The notes under the pieces: generated by a model
What the model was told of the DNA's origin: nothing
Database searches by the model: none
What the model saw: the letters and a program-made list of their open reading frames with translations, nothing else
DNA from: Streptomyces yatensis
GTDB taxonomy: Bacteria > Actinomycetota > Actinomycetes > Streptomycetales > Streptomycetaceae
DNA length: 64,000 nucleotides
Assembly (NCBI RefSeq): GCF_018069625.1
Contig: NZ_CP072941.1
Location: 10,106,001-10,170,000 of the forward strand
Direction of reading: 5' to 3'
Translations under genes and position numbers: made by a program
Shown here: positions 25,463 to 34,142 of the stretch, piece by piece
Layout: each line of letters opens with the position of its first letter
How positions within the stretch are numbered: the stretch's first letter is position 1

Positions 25463-26629
25463 ATGACCTCCACCCCCTCCACCACCGCGAGGACGCTCGC
25501 CGACCCCGACACCCCCTTCGCGGTCGTCGACATACACAAGGCGCTGCGCAACATCGACCGCCTCGCGGCCAAGGCCGACCACCTCGGCGTCGCCTTGCGA
25601 CCGCACGTCAAGACGGCCAAGAGCCTTGACGTCGCCGCCCTGATGCACGGCGGCGCGCCCCACCCCATCACCGTTTCCACGCTCGCCGAAGCCGAGGCGT
25701 TCGCCGACGGTGGCTACACCGACATCACCTACGCCGTCGGCATCGCTCCCCACAAACTTCCCCGCGTGATCGCCCTGTTGCGCCGCGGTGTCACCCTCCG
25801 CGTCCTGCTGGACAGCACCGAGCAGGCCGGCTTCGTCGCGGAAGCCTCCCGTCGGGACGGCATCGGCATCCCCACGCAGATCGAGATCGACTGCGACGGC
25901 CACCGCGGCGGCCTCAAGACCGACGCCCCCGCCCTCCTCGCCATCGGTCGCACCCTGCATGACGCCGGATGCCTGGACGGTGTGCTGACCCACGCGGGCG
26001 AGTCCTACTTCGCCTACTCCGCGGAGGAGCAGCGGCTGGCGGCGAAGAACGAACGCGACACCGCCGTCGCCGCCGCCGAGCAACTGCGTGCCGCCGGCCT
26101 GCCCGTGGCCACCGTCAGCGTCGGCTCGACACCCACGGCGCACGCCGCCGAGGACCTCACCGCCGTCACCGAACTGCGCGCGGGCAACTACGTCTTCTTC
26201 GACCTGGTCATGGCCGGTCTCGGAGTGTGCCAGGTCGACGACCTCGCGCTGTCGGTCGTCGTCACCGTCATCGGACATCGTCCCGAGTACGGCTGGATCG
26301 TCACCGACGGCGGCTGGATGGCGATGTCGCGCGACCGCGGCACGGCGGCCCAGCCGCAGGACCAGGGATACGGCCTGGTCACCGACCTGGCGGGGCATCC
26401 GATCCCCGGCCTGGTCATGAGCGCCGCGAGCCAGGAACACGGCACCATCACCGCCCGCGACGGCGCCACCCTGCCCGACCTGCCCATCGGCACCCGTCTG
26501 CGCGTCCTGCCCAACCACGCCTGCGCCACGGCCGCACAACACCGCGGCTACCACGTCATCGACAGTGGCCGGACGGCGACCGACGCACCCGCCGTCCAAG
26601 CCGTCTGGCATCGCATCAGCGGCTGGTGA
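25463..26629 (+). CDS. DSD1-family PLP enzyme (D-serine dehydratase / D-threonine aldolase-like)
   Basis: A 388-residue fold-III PLP enzyme. The alanine-racemase-like barrel carries the cofactor lysine in LRPHVKTAKS (Lys50), and the C-terminal domain has the zinc ligands in LPNHACATAAQHRGY, which define the DSD1/D-threonine aldolase group. Family members deaminate D-serine or cleave beta-hydroxy D-amino acids. The window also holds an NRPS with three epimerisation domains, but a link to D-amino acid recycling is only a thought. The ATG at 25463 is chosen by alignment with the family N-terminus; its ribosome-binding site is weak. Confidence 0.88.
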   Translation: MTSTPSTTARTLADPDTPFAVVDIHKALRNIDRLAAKADHLGVALRPHVKTAKSLDVAALMHGGAPHPITVSTLAEAEAFADGGYTDITYAVGIAPHKLPRVIALLRRGVTLRVLLDSTEQAGFVAEASRRDGIGIPTQIEIDCDGHRGGLKTDAPALLAIGRTLHDAGCLDGVLTHAGESYFAYSAEEQRLAAKNERDTAVAAAEQLRAAGLPVATVSVGSTPTAHAAEDLTAVTELRAGNYVFFDLVMAGLGVCQVDDLALSVVVTVIGHRPEYGWIVTDGGWMAMSRDRGTAAQPQDQGYGLVTDLAGHPIPGLVMSAASQEHGTITARDGATLPDLPIGTRLRVLPNHACATAAQHRGYHVIDSGRTATDAPAVQAVWHRISGW

Positions 26630-26750
26630 CCGCCCTGCCCGTCACGGAAACTGTCCACCGGGCCGGATGACCGGCGGCGACGATCGTGCCGACGCGACGG
26701 CGCGGCCTGACGGGGCCTGACCGGGGCCGACGCCGTGCGCGGGCGAGGGA

Positions 26751-28166
26751 TCAGCGGCGGGCGAGGCCGGGGGAGCGGTGGCGGACGGGACTGACCGACT
26801 CGAGCGCCGCGCCCAGCCGCAGGACGGTCGTCTCGTCGAACCAGCGGGAGACGAGCTGGACACCGATCGGCAGCCTGTCGCCGGTGGCCCCGAACGGCAA
26901 CGACAGCGCGGGCAGGCCGGTGAGGTTGAACGGCACGGTGGCGCGCATGATGCCGCTCGCCGGTACCGTCCGGTCCCCGACACGGAGAGTCCGCCGCGCA
27001 TGAGGCGGGGCCGGTACGGGGCACACGGGGCACAGCAGCGCGTCGTAGCGCTCGAAGTATCCGGCGAACAGCGAACCGAGCTCCTCAACTCGCTGCTGCG
27101 CGGCGATGTAGTCGTCCAACGCCACCCCGGGAGCGGCGATCGTGCGGTGCATGACGGTGTGCAGTTCGGACTCACGGCCGGCGGCCACTCGCCGAAAGTA
27201 CGGCGCCGTCTCCGCGGCGAACAGGATGGCGCTCAGCTCGGTCCCGTCCACCGCCTCCAGGGCTTCCAGGGGAGCGGGTTCGACCGTGCAGCCGGCTTCG
27301 CGCAGCGCATCGGCCGCGGCCGAGACCGTGGCCGCCACCTCACGGTCCACGGGACCGAATCCGGGCTCGGCCAACCAGCCGACGCGCAGCCCGGCCACCT
27401 CCTTCGGGGCGTCGGTGTGGGGCGGTGAGTGCCGCACCTCGCCATCCGCTCCGTCGGGCCCGGACAGAACGCGCAGCGAGGTCGCTATGTCCCGCACGCT
27501 GCGCGCCATCGGGCCGACGTGCCAGTAGCGACGGGGAACCTCCGGCCAGTGTCCGGTGATCGGAATTCTTCCCCGGGTTGCCTTCAGGGCGACGATCCCG
27601 GTGTCATGCGCCGGGCCACGCACCGAGATGGCGACATCGCTGCCCAGCCCGAGCGGTGACATCCCGGCGGCGATCGCGGCCGACTCGCCGCCACTGGAAC
27701 CGCCGGGTGTTCGTTCGACATCCCAGGGGTTGCGGCACCGGCCGACGAGCAGGTTGTCGGTTTCGGTCCAGTAGGAGAACTCGGGCAGGTTCGTCTTGGC
27801 CAGCGGAATCGCACCGGCTGCCCGAAGCCGCGCCACCGCGGTCGCGTCGGCCGCCGCGACATGGTCGCGGAAGAGCACGGAGCCACGCGTGGTCACGACG
27901 CCCTCGACGTCCAGCGCGTCCTTGACCGTGAACGGCACACCGTGGAGGGGCCCGAGCGGGGCGCCGGCCGCGACCGACTCATCGGCGGCGCGTGCCGCGG
28001 CGAGCGCCTGATCGCCGAGCACCGTCACCATCGCGTTGAGCCGTGGGTCGACCTCGTCGATCCGGTCCAGATGTGCCCGCACCACCTCGACCGCCGACAC
28101 CTGCCGTGTCCTGATCAGCTCGGCCAGCTCGGTCGCGTCCCGGTACATGGACCTGTCCACATTCAT
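26751..28166 (-). CDS. Amidase (amidase signature family)
   Basis: A 471-residue amidase-signature protein. The catalytic lysine ([13 protein letters not shown]) and cis-serine ([16 protein letters not shown]) are canonical. Around the nucleophile the usual GGSIR reads AISVR ([20 protein letters not shown]), keeping the serine but replacing the glycine pair, a pattern of one subgroup with unknown substrates. GGAGG lies just before the ATG at 28166; ten upstream in-frame codons look non-coding. It stands alone, convergent with the DSD1-like gene. Confidence 0.87.
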   Translation of the reverse strand: MNVDRSMYRDATELAELIRTRQVSAVEVVRAHLDRIDEVDPRLNAMVTVLGDQALAAARAADESVAAGAPLGPLHGVPFTVKDALDVEGVVTTRGSVLFRDHVAAADATAVARLRAAGAIPLAKTNLPEFSYWTETDNLLVGRCRNPWDVERTPGGSSGGESAAIAAGMSPLGLGSDVAISVRGPAHDTGIVALKATRGRIPITGHWPEVPRRYWHVGPMARSVRDIATSLRVLSGPDGADGEVRHSPPHTDAPKEVAGLRVGWLAEPGFGPVDREVAATVSAAADALREAGCTVEPAPLEALEAVDGTELSAILFAAETAPYFRRVAAGRESELHTVMHRTIAAPGVALDDYIAAQQRVEELGSLFAGYFERYDALLCPVCPVPAPPHARRTLRVGDRTVPASGIMRATVPFNLTGLPALSLPFGATGDRLPIGVQLVSRWFDETTVLRLGAALESVSPVRHRSPGLARR

Positions 28167-28443
28167 CCAACCTCCACGTGCTGCTTGAGATATCAATACT
28201 GCGTCTGGTCAGCTCAGATGGACCGCCTGGCAGTCTCCCCGGCGTGCTGCCCGACCGCCCCGGCCAGCCCCCGCTGACCGGCGCTCGAGCGAGGGCACCA
28301 GCCGAGCGATGGCCTGAGCGGCACGTCGTGAGCCGAGCCGCGCGTATCAGCTTCGTGTGATGTGTCACGAGCCGGTATCCATCTCGCAGTGGGTCGTCCA
28401 CGTGGGAAACGGGTGGCAACGCGACTGGCTTAGAGTGCCGATC

Positions 28444-29280
28444 ATGTCTCACTCAAAGATCATCGAGCCCATCGCTCAGCACCCGCAGTCCACCCGTATA
28501 TCCTCCCGGCGAACGAAGAAGACCCTGATCGCGGCCATCGGCATCGGCATGGCCGTCGCCTTGAGCGGATGCAACGACGACACCGGCGAGGCCACCGACA
28601 AGGACACCAGCGCCGCGGAGTCGAAGGCGCCCTCGGCGGGGTCGTCCCCGTCCTCCGCCCCGTCGGGCCCTGCGGGCGATCAGCCGTCGGTCGCGGGATG
28701 GCAGACGCAGACCGCGCAGAAGCACCACTTCCGCTATGACGTGCCGGCCAAGGCCAAGAAGTGGCGGGTATTCGATGAGAACACGGCCCTCTCCTACACG
28801 GACGAGAACGGCCAGCCGATCGTCGTCATGACCTCGGCCGCCAACTACCGTGAGGGCGGCTGCGCTTCGAGTCCCAACCCCAAGGCCGTCGGTGAGGCGG
28901 GCAAGGGGCAGCTCGCCACCGTCGGCACCACAGGCGGCGGCAAGGAGGGCACCCTCCAGGAGAACGCTCGTAACTGGGCGGGCAACTGGGGCTTCGCCGC
29001 GTACGGGGGTGCGGACCACAAGCCCAAGATCAAGGTCAGCGAGGCCAAGCCGTGGAAGCAGGGGGGTATTGACGGATACACCGCGACCGCCGAGGTCACC
29101 GTCACCAACCGGCCGAGCTCATGCGTCCCGGCGAAGGCGATCGTGCGCAGCATCGCGCAGAAGCTCCCCGACGGCACCATGCACGGCTGGGTGATCTACG
29201 CGGACCAAGGGGTTCCCAACGCGCTGACGGCCGCCGAGATCGAGAAGGTCATGGGCACCGTCCGGTCCACGGGCAGCTGA
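28444..29280 (+). CDS. Secreted lipoprotein of unknown function
   Basis: A 278-residue lipoprotein. A basic start (SSRRTKK) leads to a hydrophobic stretch and the lipobox VALSGC, then a Ser/Pro/Ala-rich linker and a folded C-terminal domain (~residues 85-278) with HHFRYDVPAKAKKWRVFDEN, WAGNWGFAAYGG and paired cysteines. The layout is that of small Streptomyces surface lipoproteins with no assigned role. I do not recognise a catalytic motif. The start has no clear ribosome-binding site. Confidence 0.8.
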   Translation: MSHSKIIEPIAQHPQSTRISSRRTKKTLIAAIGIGMAVALSGCNDDTGEATDKDTSAAESKAPSAGSSPSSAPSGPAGDQPSVAGWQTQTAQKHHFRYDVPAKAKKWRVFDENTALSYTDENGQPIVVMTSAANYREGGCASSPNPKAVGEAGKGQLATVGTTGGGKEGTLQENARNWAGNWGFAAYGGADHKPKIKVSEAKPWKQGGIDGYTATAEVTVTNRPSSCVPAKAIVRSIAQKLPDGTMHGWVIYADQGVPNALTAAEIEKVMGTVRSTGS

Positions 29281-29481
29281 CACCAGTCGGCCGGTGAGGC
29301 GGCGGCGATCCGGGGGCAGGGCGGGAGCGAGCATCGCGGGGGTGCTCACGTTCCCTCTCGGCCCCCTCGCACCCCTTCTCATCTCAAGTCCCGTCGCTCC
29401 GGCGGAAGTTCTGTAATCAAGATCGAATAGCTGCTTTAATTGGGGTAGCTGATCGTGAGTCCCGGCCCTCGGAAGGCAGCC

Positions 29482-29859
29482 ATGGTGTCCCCCGTCCTCT
29501 ACCAGTCCCGCTCCCGTTCCGATGACCCGTTCGAGGCCGCTGCCGACGCCGGCGTTCTCCGCGTCATGTCCGACTCCCGTACTCCGGTGTTTCTCACCGT
29601 GCATGCGCGTGGACGGCGCCGGTACGGCTACTGGCAGCCGTACGACCACATCGCCGACCGGGGAGGCTGCTACGTGGCTCTGCCCACCCCCGTATGCGAC
29701 AGGCTGTACTCCCAGGGGCGGATCACCCTCGGTGACCCCCTCGTGGACCCGGGCAAGACCACCTACCGCGTCCGGCCCGCCAATGACCCGGTCGCGCCGG
29801 TGCGCATCCCGGTGGCGCCCCTGCCCGCGGTGGCGGCGGCACAGACGCTCGCCGCGTGA
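29482..29859 (+). CDS. Hypothetical protein
   Basis: A 125-residue soluble protein, basic in the middle (FLTVHARGRRRYGYWQPYDH) and ending in an Ala/Val/Pro-rich tail. GGAAGG precedes the ATG at 29482. I recognise no domain. Upstream (29405-29455) the sequence becomes unusually AT-rich for this genome and repeats TAGCTG twice, which probably marks its promoter. Confidence 0.6.
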   Translation: MVSPVLYQSRSRSDDPFEAAADAGVLRVMSDSRTPVFLTVHARGRRRYGYWQPYDHIADRGGCYVALPTPVCDRLYSQGRITLGDPLVDPGKTTYRVRPANDPVAPVRIPVAPLPAVAAAQTLAA

Positions 29860-29893
29860 GGCTGCGCGTACACCAACCGCCCGCAACGGGTCG

Positions 29894-30344
29894 TCAGGCC
29901 TGCGCGGTGGGCCGGACGACGACCTCGCTGACGTCGACGCCGGCGGGCTGCTCGATCGCGTAACCGATCGCGGACGCGATGGCGGACGGCGGGATGGCCA
30001 TCTCGTCGCGCTGTCGGGCTGCCGCCGCCGCTGCCTCGGGACTCGCCCCCTTGCCCACGCCCTCGGTGTTGGTGAACCCGGGCGAGACCAGGGTGACCCG
30101 CAGGTCGGGGCCCGACTCCTGGCGCAGTCCCTCGGTCAGTACCTTCACCGCCGTCTTGGTGGCCGCGTAGACGGCCTGCGGGGATTTCACGACGTAGGCC
30201 GCGGTCGAGGCGATGTTGACGAACTGGCCGGAGCGCTGCCGCCTGAAGAGGGGAAGCGCCGCCCCGATGCCGTTCAGCAGGCCGGTGATGTGCGTCGCGA
30301 CCATCGCGTCCCAGTCGTCCTGGCGCAGCAGCCGCCCCACGAAG
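29894..30344 (-). pseudogene. SDR oxidoreductase, 3' fragment
   Basis: About 150 residues of a short-chain dehydrogenase from the middle to the C-terminus: DDWDAMVATHITGLLNGIG, FVNIASTAAYVVKSPQAVYA, ATKTAVKVL and VTLVSPGFTNTEG. The catalytic YAATK is present, but the whole cofactor-binding N-terminus is missing. Upstream of about 30344 the sequence changes abruptly into the coding strand of a TetR fragment going the other way. No start codon or ribosome-binding site is credible, so it is a broken gene. Confidence 0.75.
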
Positions 30345-30652
30345 CCCTGCGCGCTTGGACACGCCTCTTCCTGGACTACGTCACCGCGAAATTCGGCATG
30401 GCCGACGCCTTGCGCGCCATCGCCGCCACGGGAGGCAACCCCTATGGCCACAGTCGGGACATGATCCAGGCCGCCATCACCACCCTGATGGACGCGTGCG
30501 CGGCCGCCGGGACGATCCGCACCGACATCAGCCCCACCGACATGGGCGCCGCCCTCGAAGGCATCGCCGTCACCTCGGCCATGCCCGAACACCGGGAACG
30601 GGCCGAACGCCTGCTGGACCTCACGCTGGACGGGTTGAGGGCCCGTTCGTGA
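30340..30652 (+). pseudogene. TetR family regulator, 3' fragment
   Basis: About 103 residues matching the ligand-binding C-terminus of a TetR regulator (EALRAWTRLFLDYVTAKFGM, ISPTDMGAALEGIAVTSAMP, AERLLDLTLDGLR). The DNA-binding N-terminus is absent. It abuts the SDR fragment head to head. TetR/SDR pairs are commonly divergent, and here a deletion has taken out the shared promoter and both 5' halves. Confidence 0.75.
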
Positions 30653-30847
30653 GGTAAATGGATGCCCTCCGCCGGAAAGAGGCTCGTGAGTCTCGGCTGA
30701 CTCGATGCGACAGCGGTTCGGGAGGCAGCGGGCCGTCGCGGCCCAGTCGAACCGTGCGCGAGTTCCGGCAGCACGGATCCATGCCCTAGGGTGCAACGCT
30801 GCGCCCTGGCGCGATTAACCTTCCGACTCACCATCACGGGGATCCTC

Positions 30848-31186
30848 ATGCGTTTGGCAACCACACTCCTCCTGCTCGGCGCCCTGCTCGGGGTGGCGCC
30901 CGCCGCGGCCCACGCGGCGCCGACGCGTGACTCCGTCTCGTACGTCGCGCTCTCGTCGAAGCGAGGTGGTGGCAGCAGCGGTGGCGGTGGCGTCAGCAAG
31001 GTCGGGGGCAACAAGAAGTCGAAGGGCAGCGGCTACTCCTACCGCAACCACAGCGGCGGCTCGTCCAGCGGAAAGAAGAAGATGCCCCTGTGGCAGGCCA
31101 TCCTGTTCCTGCTCCTCCTGGGCGGCCTCATCGTCTGGGCCGTCGTCAAGCTCATACGCAAGCTCCGGAAGGCCGTCAGCGCCTGA
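30848..31186 (+). CDS. Small exported Gly/Ser-rich membrane protein
   Basis: A 112-residue protein with a signal peptide (TTLLLLGALLGVAPAAAHA), a low-complexity Gly/Ser/Lys middle (residues ~40-78) and one C-terminal helix (WQAILFLLLLGGLIVWAVV) followed by a short basic cytoplasmic tail. It resembles the C-terminal part of TPM-domain proteins without the TPM domain. Function unknown. It is followed by a 36-nt palindromic terminator. Confidence 0.65.
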   Translation: MRLATTLLLLGALLGVAPAAAHAAPTRDSVSYVALSSKRGGGSSGGGGVSKVGGNKKSKGSGYSYRNHSGGSSSGKKKMPLWQAILFLLLLGGLIVWAVVKLIRKLRKAVSA

Positions 31187-31250
31187 CGGGCATTCGGCGG
31201 GCGGTGGCGCGGATCGGATGCCACCGGCCGGCTCCGCGTCCGGTGGGCAC

Positions 31251-31286
31251 GGCCGCACATCGCGCACCGGTGCGCGATGTGCGGCC
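31251..31286. terminator. 36-nt perfect palindrome between convergent genes
   Basis: GGCCGCACATCGCGCACC is followed directly by its exact reverse complement, giving two 18-nt arms with no spacer. It lies between the small membrane protein and the RidA gene, which converge, so a bidirectional terminator is the simplest reading. Confidence 0.8.
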
Positions 31287-31298
31287 TGATGGACGGGC

Positions 31299-31700
31299 TC
31301 AGGCGGGCAGCTTCGTGTCGACGACGCAGCTGATCTCGATGACCTGGCCGGGGAAGGTCAGTTCGGTGACGCCGAGGACCGTGCTGGCCGGGCGGTGGTC
31401 GCCGAAGTACGCCAGGTTGCCCTCCGCTGTCGCCGCGGCGTGCTGCCGCAGGTTCACCACGTACAGGGTCTGCGAGACGACCTGGTTGCGGGTGACGCCG
31501 TAGTGGCCCAGGACCTTGTCCATGTTGACGTAGGTCCGCTGGAGCTGGGCGGCGAAGTCGTCCGCGTGGAGAAAGTCGCCCGCCTCGTCGAGCGAGAGCT
31601 GGCCGGAGACGTGGATGAGATCGCCGGACCTGATCGCCTGCGAGTAGCCGAAGTCGCTCTCGGCCGGCACGTTGTGGTGGAAGACATCGATGGTGGCCAT
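31299..31700 (-). CDS. RidA (YjgF/YER057c) family protein
   Basis: A 133-residue Rid-family protein (YSQAIRSGDLIHVSGQLSLD, then TYVNMDKVLGHYGVTRNQVV). The arginine that gives RidA its imine deaminase activity, normally in a PARS-type motif, seems absent here (HRPASTVLGVTELTFPG), so this is probably one of the non-RidA subgroups linked to catabolic pathways. AAAGGG lies ahead of the ATG. It is divergent from an HxlR regulator that very likely controls it. Confidence 0.86.
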   Translation of the reverse strand: MATIDVFHHNVPAESDFGYSQAIRSGDLIHVSGQLSLDEAGDFLHADDFAAQLQRTYVNMDKVLGHYGVTRNQVVSQTLYVVNLRQHAAATAEGNLAYFGDHRPASTVLGVTELTFPGQVIEISCVVDTKLPA

Positions 31701-31803
31701 TGGTGCTCGCCCTTTCTTCCTTACTCTCTTGTGGTTACTGGGGAACTGTAGGAGAGTGGCGGTCGACCTGGAAGAACGCACTTTTCGGTGACGGGGGAAC
31801 CAT

Positions 31804-32187
31804 ATGGTGACCAAGCAGCTACTCAAGGGCCTGCCGGAGGACGCGGACCTGAGGCGCGCGGACTCTCTGGCGCGGGAGATCTTCTCGGACGTGGCCAACA
31901 AATGGGCGTTCCTGATCATCGAGGCGCTCGGTGAGCGCACCCTGCGCTTCAGCGAGTTGCGCACGGACGTCGAGGGCGTCAGCCATAAGATGCTCACCCA
32001 GAACCTGCGCATGCTGGAGCGCAACGGCCTGGTCGAGCGGAAGGTGCATCCCACCGTGCCGCCCCGGGTCGAGTACACCCTCACCGAGCCGGGCCGGGCC
32101 CTGCGCGCGACGGTGGACAGCATGTGCGGCTGGACCCACACCTACCTCGGTCACATCGAGGACGCGCGCCGTCGCTTCGGCGCCTGA
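31804..32187 (+). CDS. HxlR family transcriptional regulator
   Basis: A 127-residue winged-helix regulator of the HxlR type: WAFLIIEALGERTLRFSELR, then GVSHKMLTQNLRMLERNGLV and the wing PRVEYTLTEPG. HxlR proteins sense electrophiles or small metabolites and usually act on a neighbour. A GGGGGAA sequence precedes the ATG. It is divergent from the RidA gene; the 100-bp gap contains two TTACT words near 31725 and 31736 that could be operator halves. Confidence 0.88.
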   Translation: MVTKQLLKGLPEDADLRRADSLAREIFSDVANKWAFLIIEALGERTLRFSELRTDVEGVSHKMLTQNLRMLERNGLVERKVHPTVPPRVEYTLTEPGRALRATVDSMCGWTHTYLGHIEDARRRFGA

Positions 32188-32427
32188 CGGGCGCCCAGCG
32201 CCACGCCCCTGGTGGGGTAGTTGTCAAGCGCTGCTTCGAGTTCACCCGGCTCAGGTTCGGGCGACGGAGCCGTGGTGTCGGTGGCATATCGGGGACTGTC
32301 GGTTCGATGTCGGTGAGGTCCGACATCTTTCGAGAGGTCCCGCCGGATGATCGTTTCGACGGGATATCACCGTTCTCATTCGGTGTCCTCCCTTCACCCG
32401 ATCCTCGCCCGATTTCAAGGAGCGCAC

Positions 32428-33093
32428 ATGACGATCACTGTCCGGCCGGGAAGCACCGTGATGTTCACCGGCGATTCGATCACCGACTGCCAACGGCTGG
32501 AGAGCGAGGACGGTCTCGGGTTCGGCTACCCGCTGCGCATCGCGGGCGAGTGGGGACTGCGGCACCCGGACCGGCCCGTGACCTGGCTGAACACCGGGAT
32601 CGGGGGCAACAAGGTGATGGACCTCGAAGCCCGCTGGCAGACGGACGTACTCGACGCGCGCCCGGACGTGGTGTCCATCCTCGCCGGGGTCAACGACATG
32701 GGCTGGCACACGCTGGACCCGGAGGGTTACGTGATCACCGCGGAGGAGTTCGAAGCGGGCTACGACCGCCTGCTCGCGCCCCTCGCCGAGGCGGGCACGG
32801 AGCTGATCCTCATCGAGCCGTTCCTCCTGCCGATCCACGGCATCGTCGAGGCCGGTCCCGGTGTGCGCATCGGAGAGGAAGAGCGCAAGGAATGGCGCAC
32901 CGACCTGGACCCGAAGATCCAGGTCGTGCGCAAGCTCGCCGTCAAGTACGACGCCCAGCTGCTCGACGCCGACGTCATGTTCGCCGAGCTCGCCGCGACG
33001 ACCGAGCCGGAGTACTGGTCCGCGGACGGTGTCCACCCGACGCCGGCCGGTCACGCCGCGCTCGCGGCGGCCTGGCTGCGCCTGGTGGAGTGA
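32428..33093 (+). CDS. SGNH/GDSL hydrolase family esterase
   Basis: A 221-residue SGNH hydrolase. All four blocks are visible: GDSITD (nucleophile Ser17), the glycine in NTGIGGNKVMD, the asparagine in AGVNDMGW, and the Asp/His pair in ADGVHPTPAGH. There is no signal peptide, so it is a cytoplasmic esterase or deacetylase of unknown substrate, similar in size to sugar or rhamnogalacturonan acetylesterase-type members. AAGGAG lies 6 nt before the ATG at 32428. Confidence 0.88.
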   Translation: MTITVRPGSTVMFTGDSITDCQRLESEDGLGFGYPLRIAGEWGLRHPDRPVTWLNTGIGGNKVMDLEARWQTDVLDARPDVVSILAGVNDMGWHTLDPEGYVITAEEFEAGYDRLLAPLAEAGTELILIEPFLLPIHGIVEAGPGVRIGEEERKEWRTDLDPKIQVVRKLAVKYDAQLLDADVMFAELAATTEPEYWSADGVHPTPAGHAALAAAWLRLVE

Positions 33094-33126
33094 CCGCGGG
33101 CGGGCCGGGGCCGTCTGACGGCGGCG

Positions 33127-34041
33127 TTACCGCCGGGGTTTGTTCGCGAACACCCACCTATTGCCCTCCAGCGCGTCATTCTGCTCGGGCAGCGGGCCGC
33201 GCCCGTGCCGGCGGGTGAAGTCGAAGGGGGTGTGGACCGATGTCGACCAGCCCCTGTCCGCCAGATCACCCGCGGAGTCGGGCCGCGGCTCGCCGTCGAA
33301 CAGGTTGAGCAGGTCGATGCCGATCTGGTCCCTTGTGGAGGTGTAGAGCGGGCTGTCGCGGTAGGCCAGCAAGTCCTTCTCGAGCTTGACCTCGAACGCC
33401 AGGGCGCTGCCACCCGTGCTCAGCAGGTCCACCGTGTCGATGAGGTACCTCTCGGAGGCGCCTGGCAGGTAGAACAGCAGTCCCTCGGCCAGCCAGACGC
33501 TCGGTGCGGCCCTGTCGAAGCCCGCGTCGGACAGGGCTCCGACCCAGTCGGCGCGCAGATCGATCGGGATCGGTACGCGCGCCGCCTTCGGGGTGGCCGA
33601 CAGCCCGTCGAGCACCCGGTGCTTGAAGGCCAGCACGCCTTCCCTGTCGATCTCGAAGACGACACAGCCGGAAGGCCAATCGAGCCGGAACGCCCGGGTG
33701 TCCAACCCCGCCCCGAGCAGGACCACTTGGCGGGCGCCACCGGCCTCCGCCCGCACCGACCGGAGGAGAAAGTCGTCGAGGACCCTCGTCCGCAGACCGA
33801 AGTAGCGCGCGAACCGCCCCCACAGCGGATCCGCGTCTCCGGCCGGAACCTGTTGCATGCGCACCGGCCAGCCCGCGGACGCCGGTGCGGCGCGCACGAA
33901 GTGCTCCGCGAAGACGTCCCGGGCCAGGCTGTCGTGGCGGTGGGTCTCGATCGCCCGTGCCGCGGCGACCATGAGAGCGGTCAGACCCACACCCCCTTCC
34001 ACGCCTTCCACACCGGCGCTCCGATGCGCTGTGCCGACCAT
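33127..34041 (-). CDS. Class I SAM-dependent methyltransferase (TIGR00027 type)
   Basis: A 304-residue methyltransferase of the leucine-carboxyl-methyltransferase-like group. The SAM site is VVLLGAGLDTRAFRL, with a following acidic strand (VVFEIDREGVL), and WLAEGLLFYLPG is diagnostic of the family. Many Streptomyces carry several copies and some act in natural-product tailoring as O-methyltransferases; proximity to the NRPS locus is suggestive but not evidence. GGGAGG precedes the ATG. Its upstream region has three TACGAA words. Confidence 0.87.
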   Translation of the reverse strand: MVGTAHRSAGVEGVEGGVGLTALMVAAARAIETHRHDSLARDVFAEHFVRAAPASAGWPVRMQQVPAGDADPLWGRFARYFGLRTRVLDDFLLRSVRAEAGGARQVVLLGAGLDTRAFRLDWPSGCVVFEIDREGVLAFKHRVLDGLSATPKAARVPIPIDLRADWVGALSDAGFDRAAPSVWLAEGLLFYLPGASERYLIDTVDLLSTGGSALAFEVKLEKDLLAYRDSPLYTSTRDQIGIDLLNLFDGEPRPDSAGDLADRGWSTSVHTPFDFTRRHGRGPLPEQNDALEGNRWVFANKPRR

Positions 34042-34068
34042 GTGTCCTCCCTTGAGGCGAGCAGAGAC

Positions 34069-34097
34069 TACGAACAGCGAGAAATACGAAGTACGAA
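34069..34097. promoter_or_regulatory. Three TACGAA repeats upstream of the methyltransferase
   Basis: TACGAA occurs at 34069-34074, 34085-34090 and 34092-34097 (TTCGTA as read by the minus-strand methyltransferase gene). The spacing (16 and 7 nt) puts copies near where promoter elements or an operator would lie. Confidence 0.35.
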
Positions 34098-34142
34098 TGA
34101 CGTGGCGGTCGACCGGATGGGCAGTGGCGTCGAACGCCACGC

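Noticed and set aside
30330..30360. An insertion sequence at the SDR/TetR junction
   Set aside because: No transposase fragment, terminal inverted repeat or target duplication can be seen; a simple deletion explains the junction.
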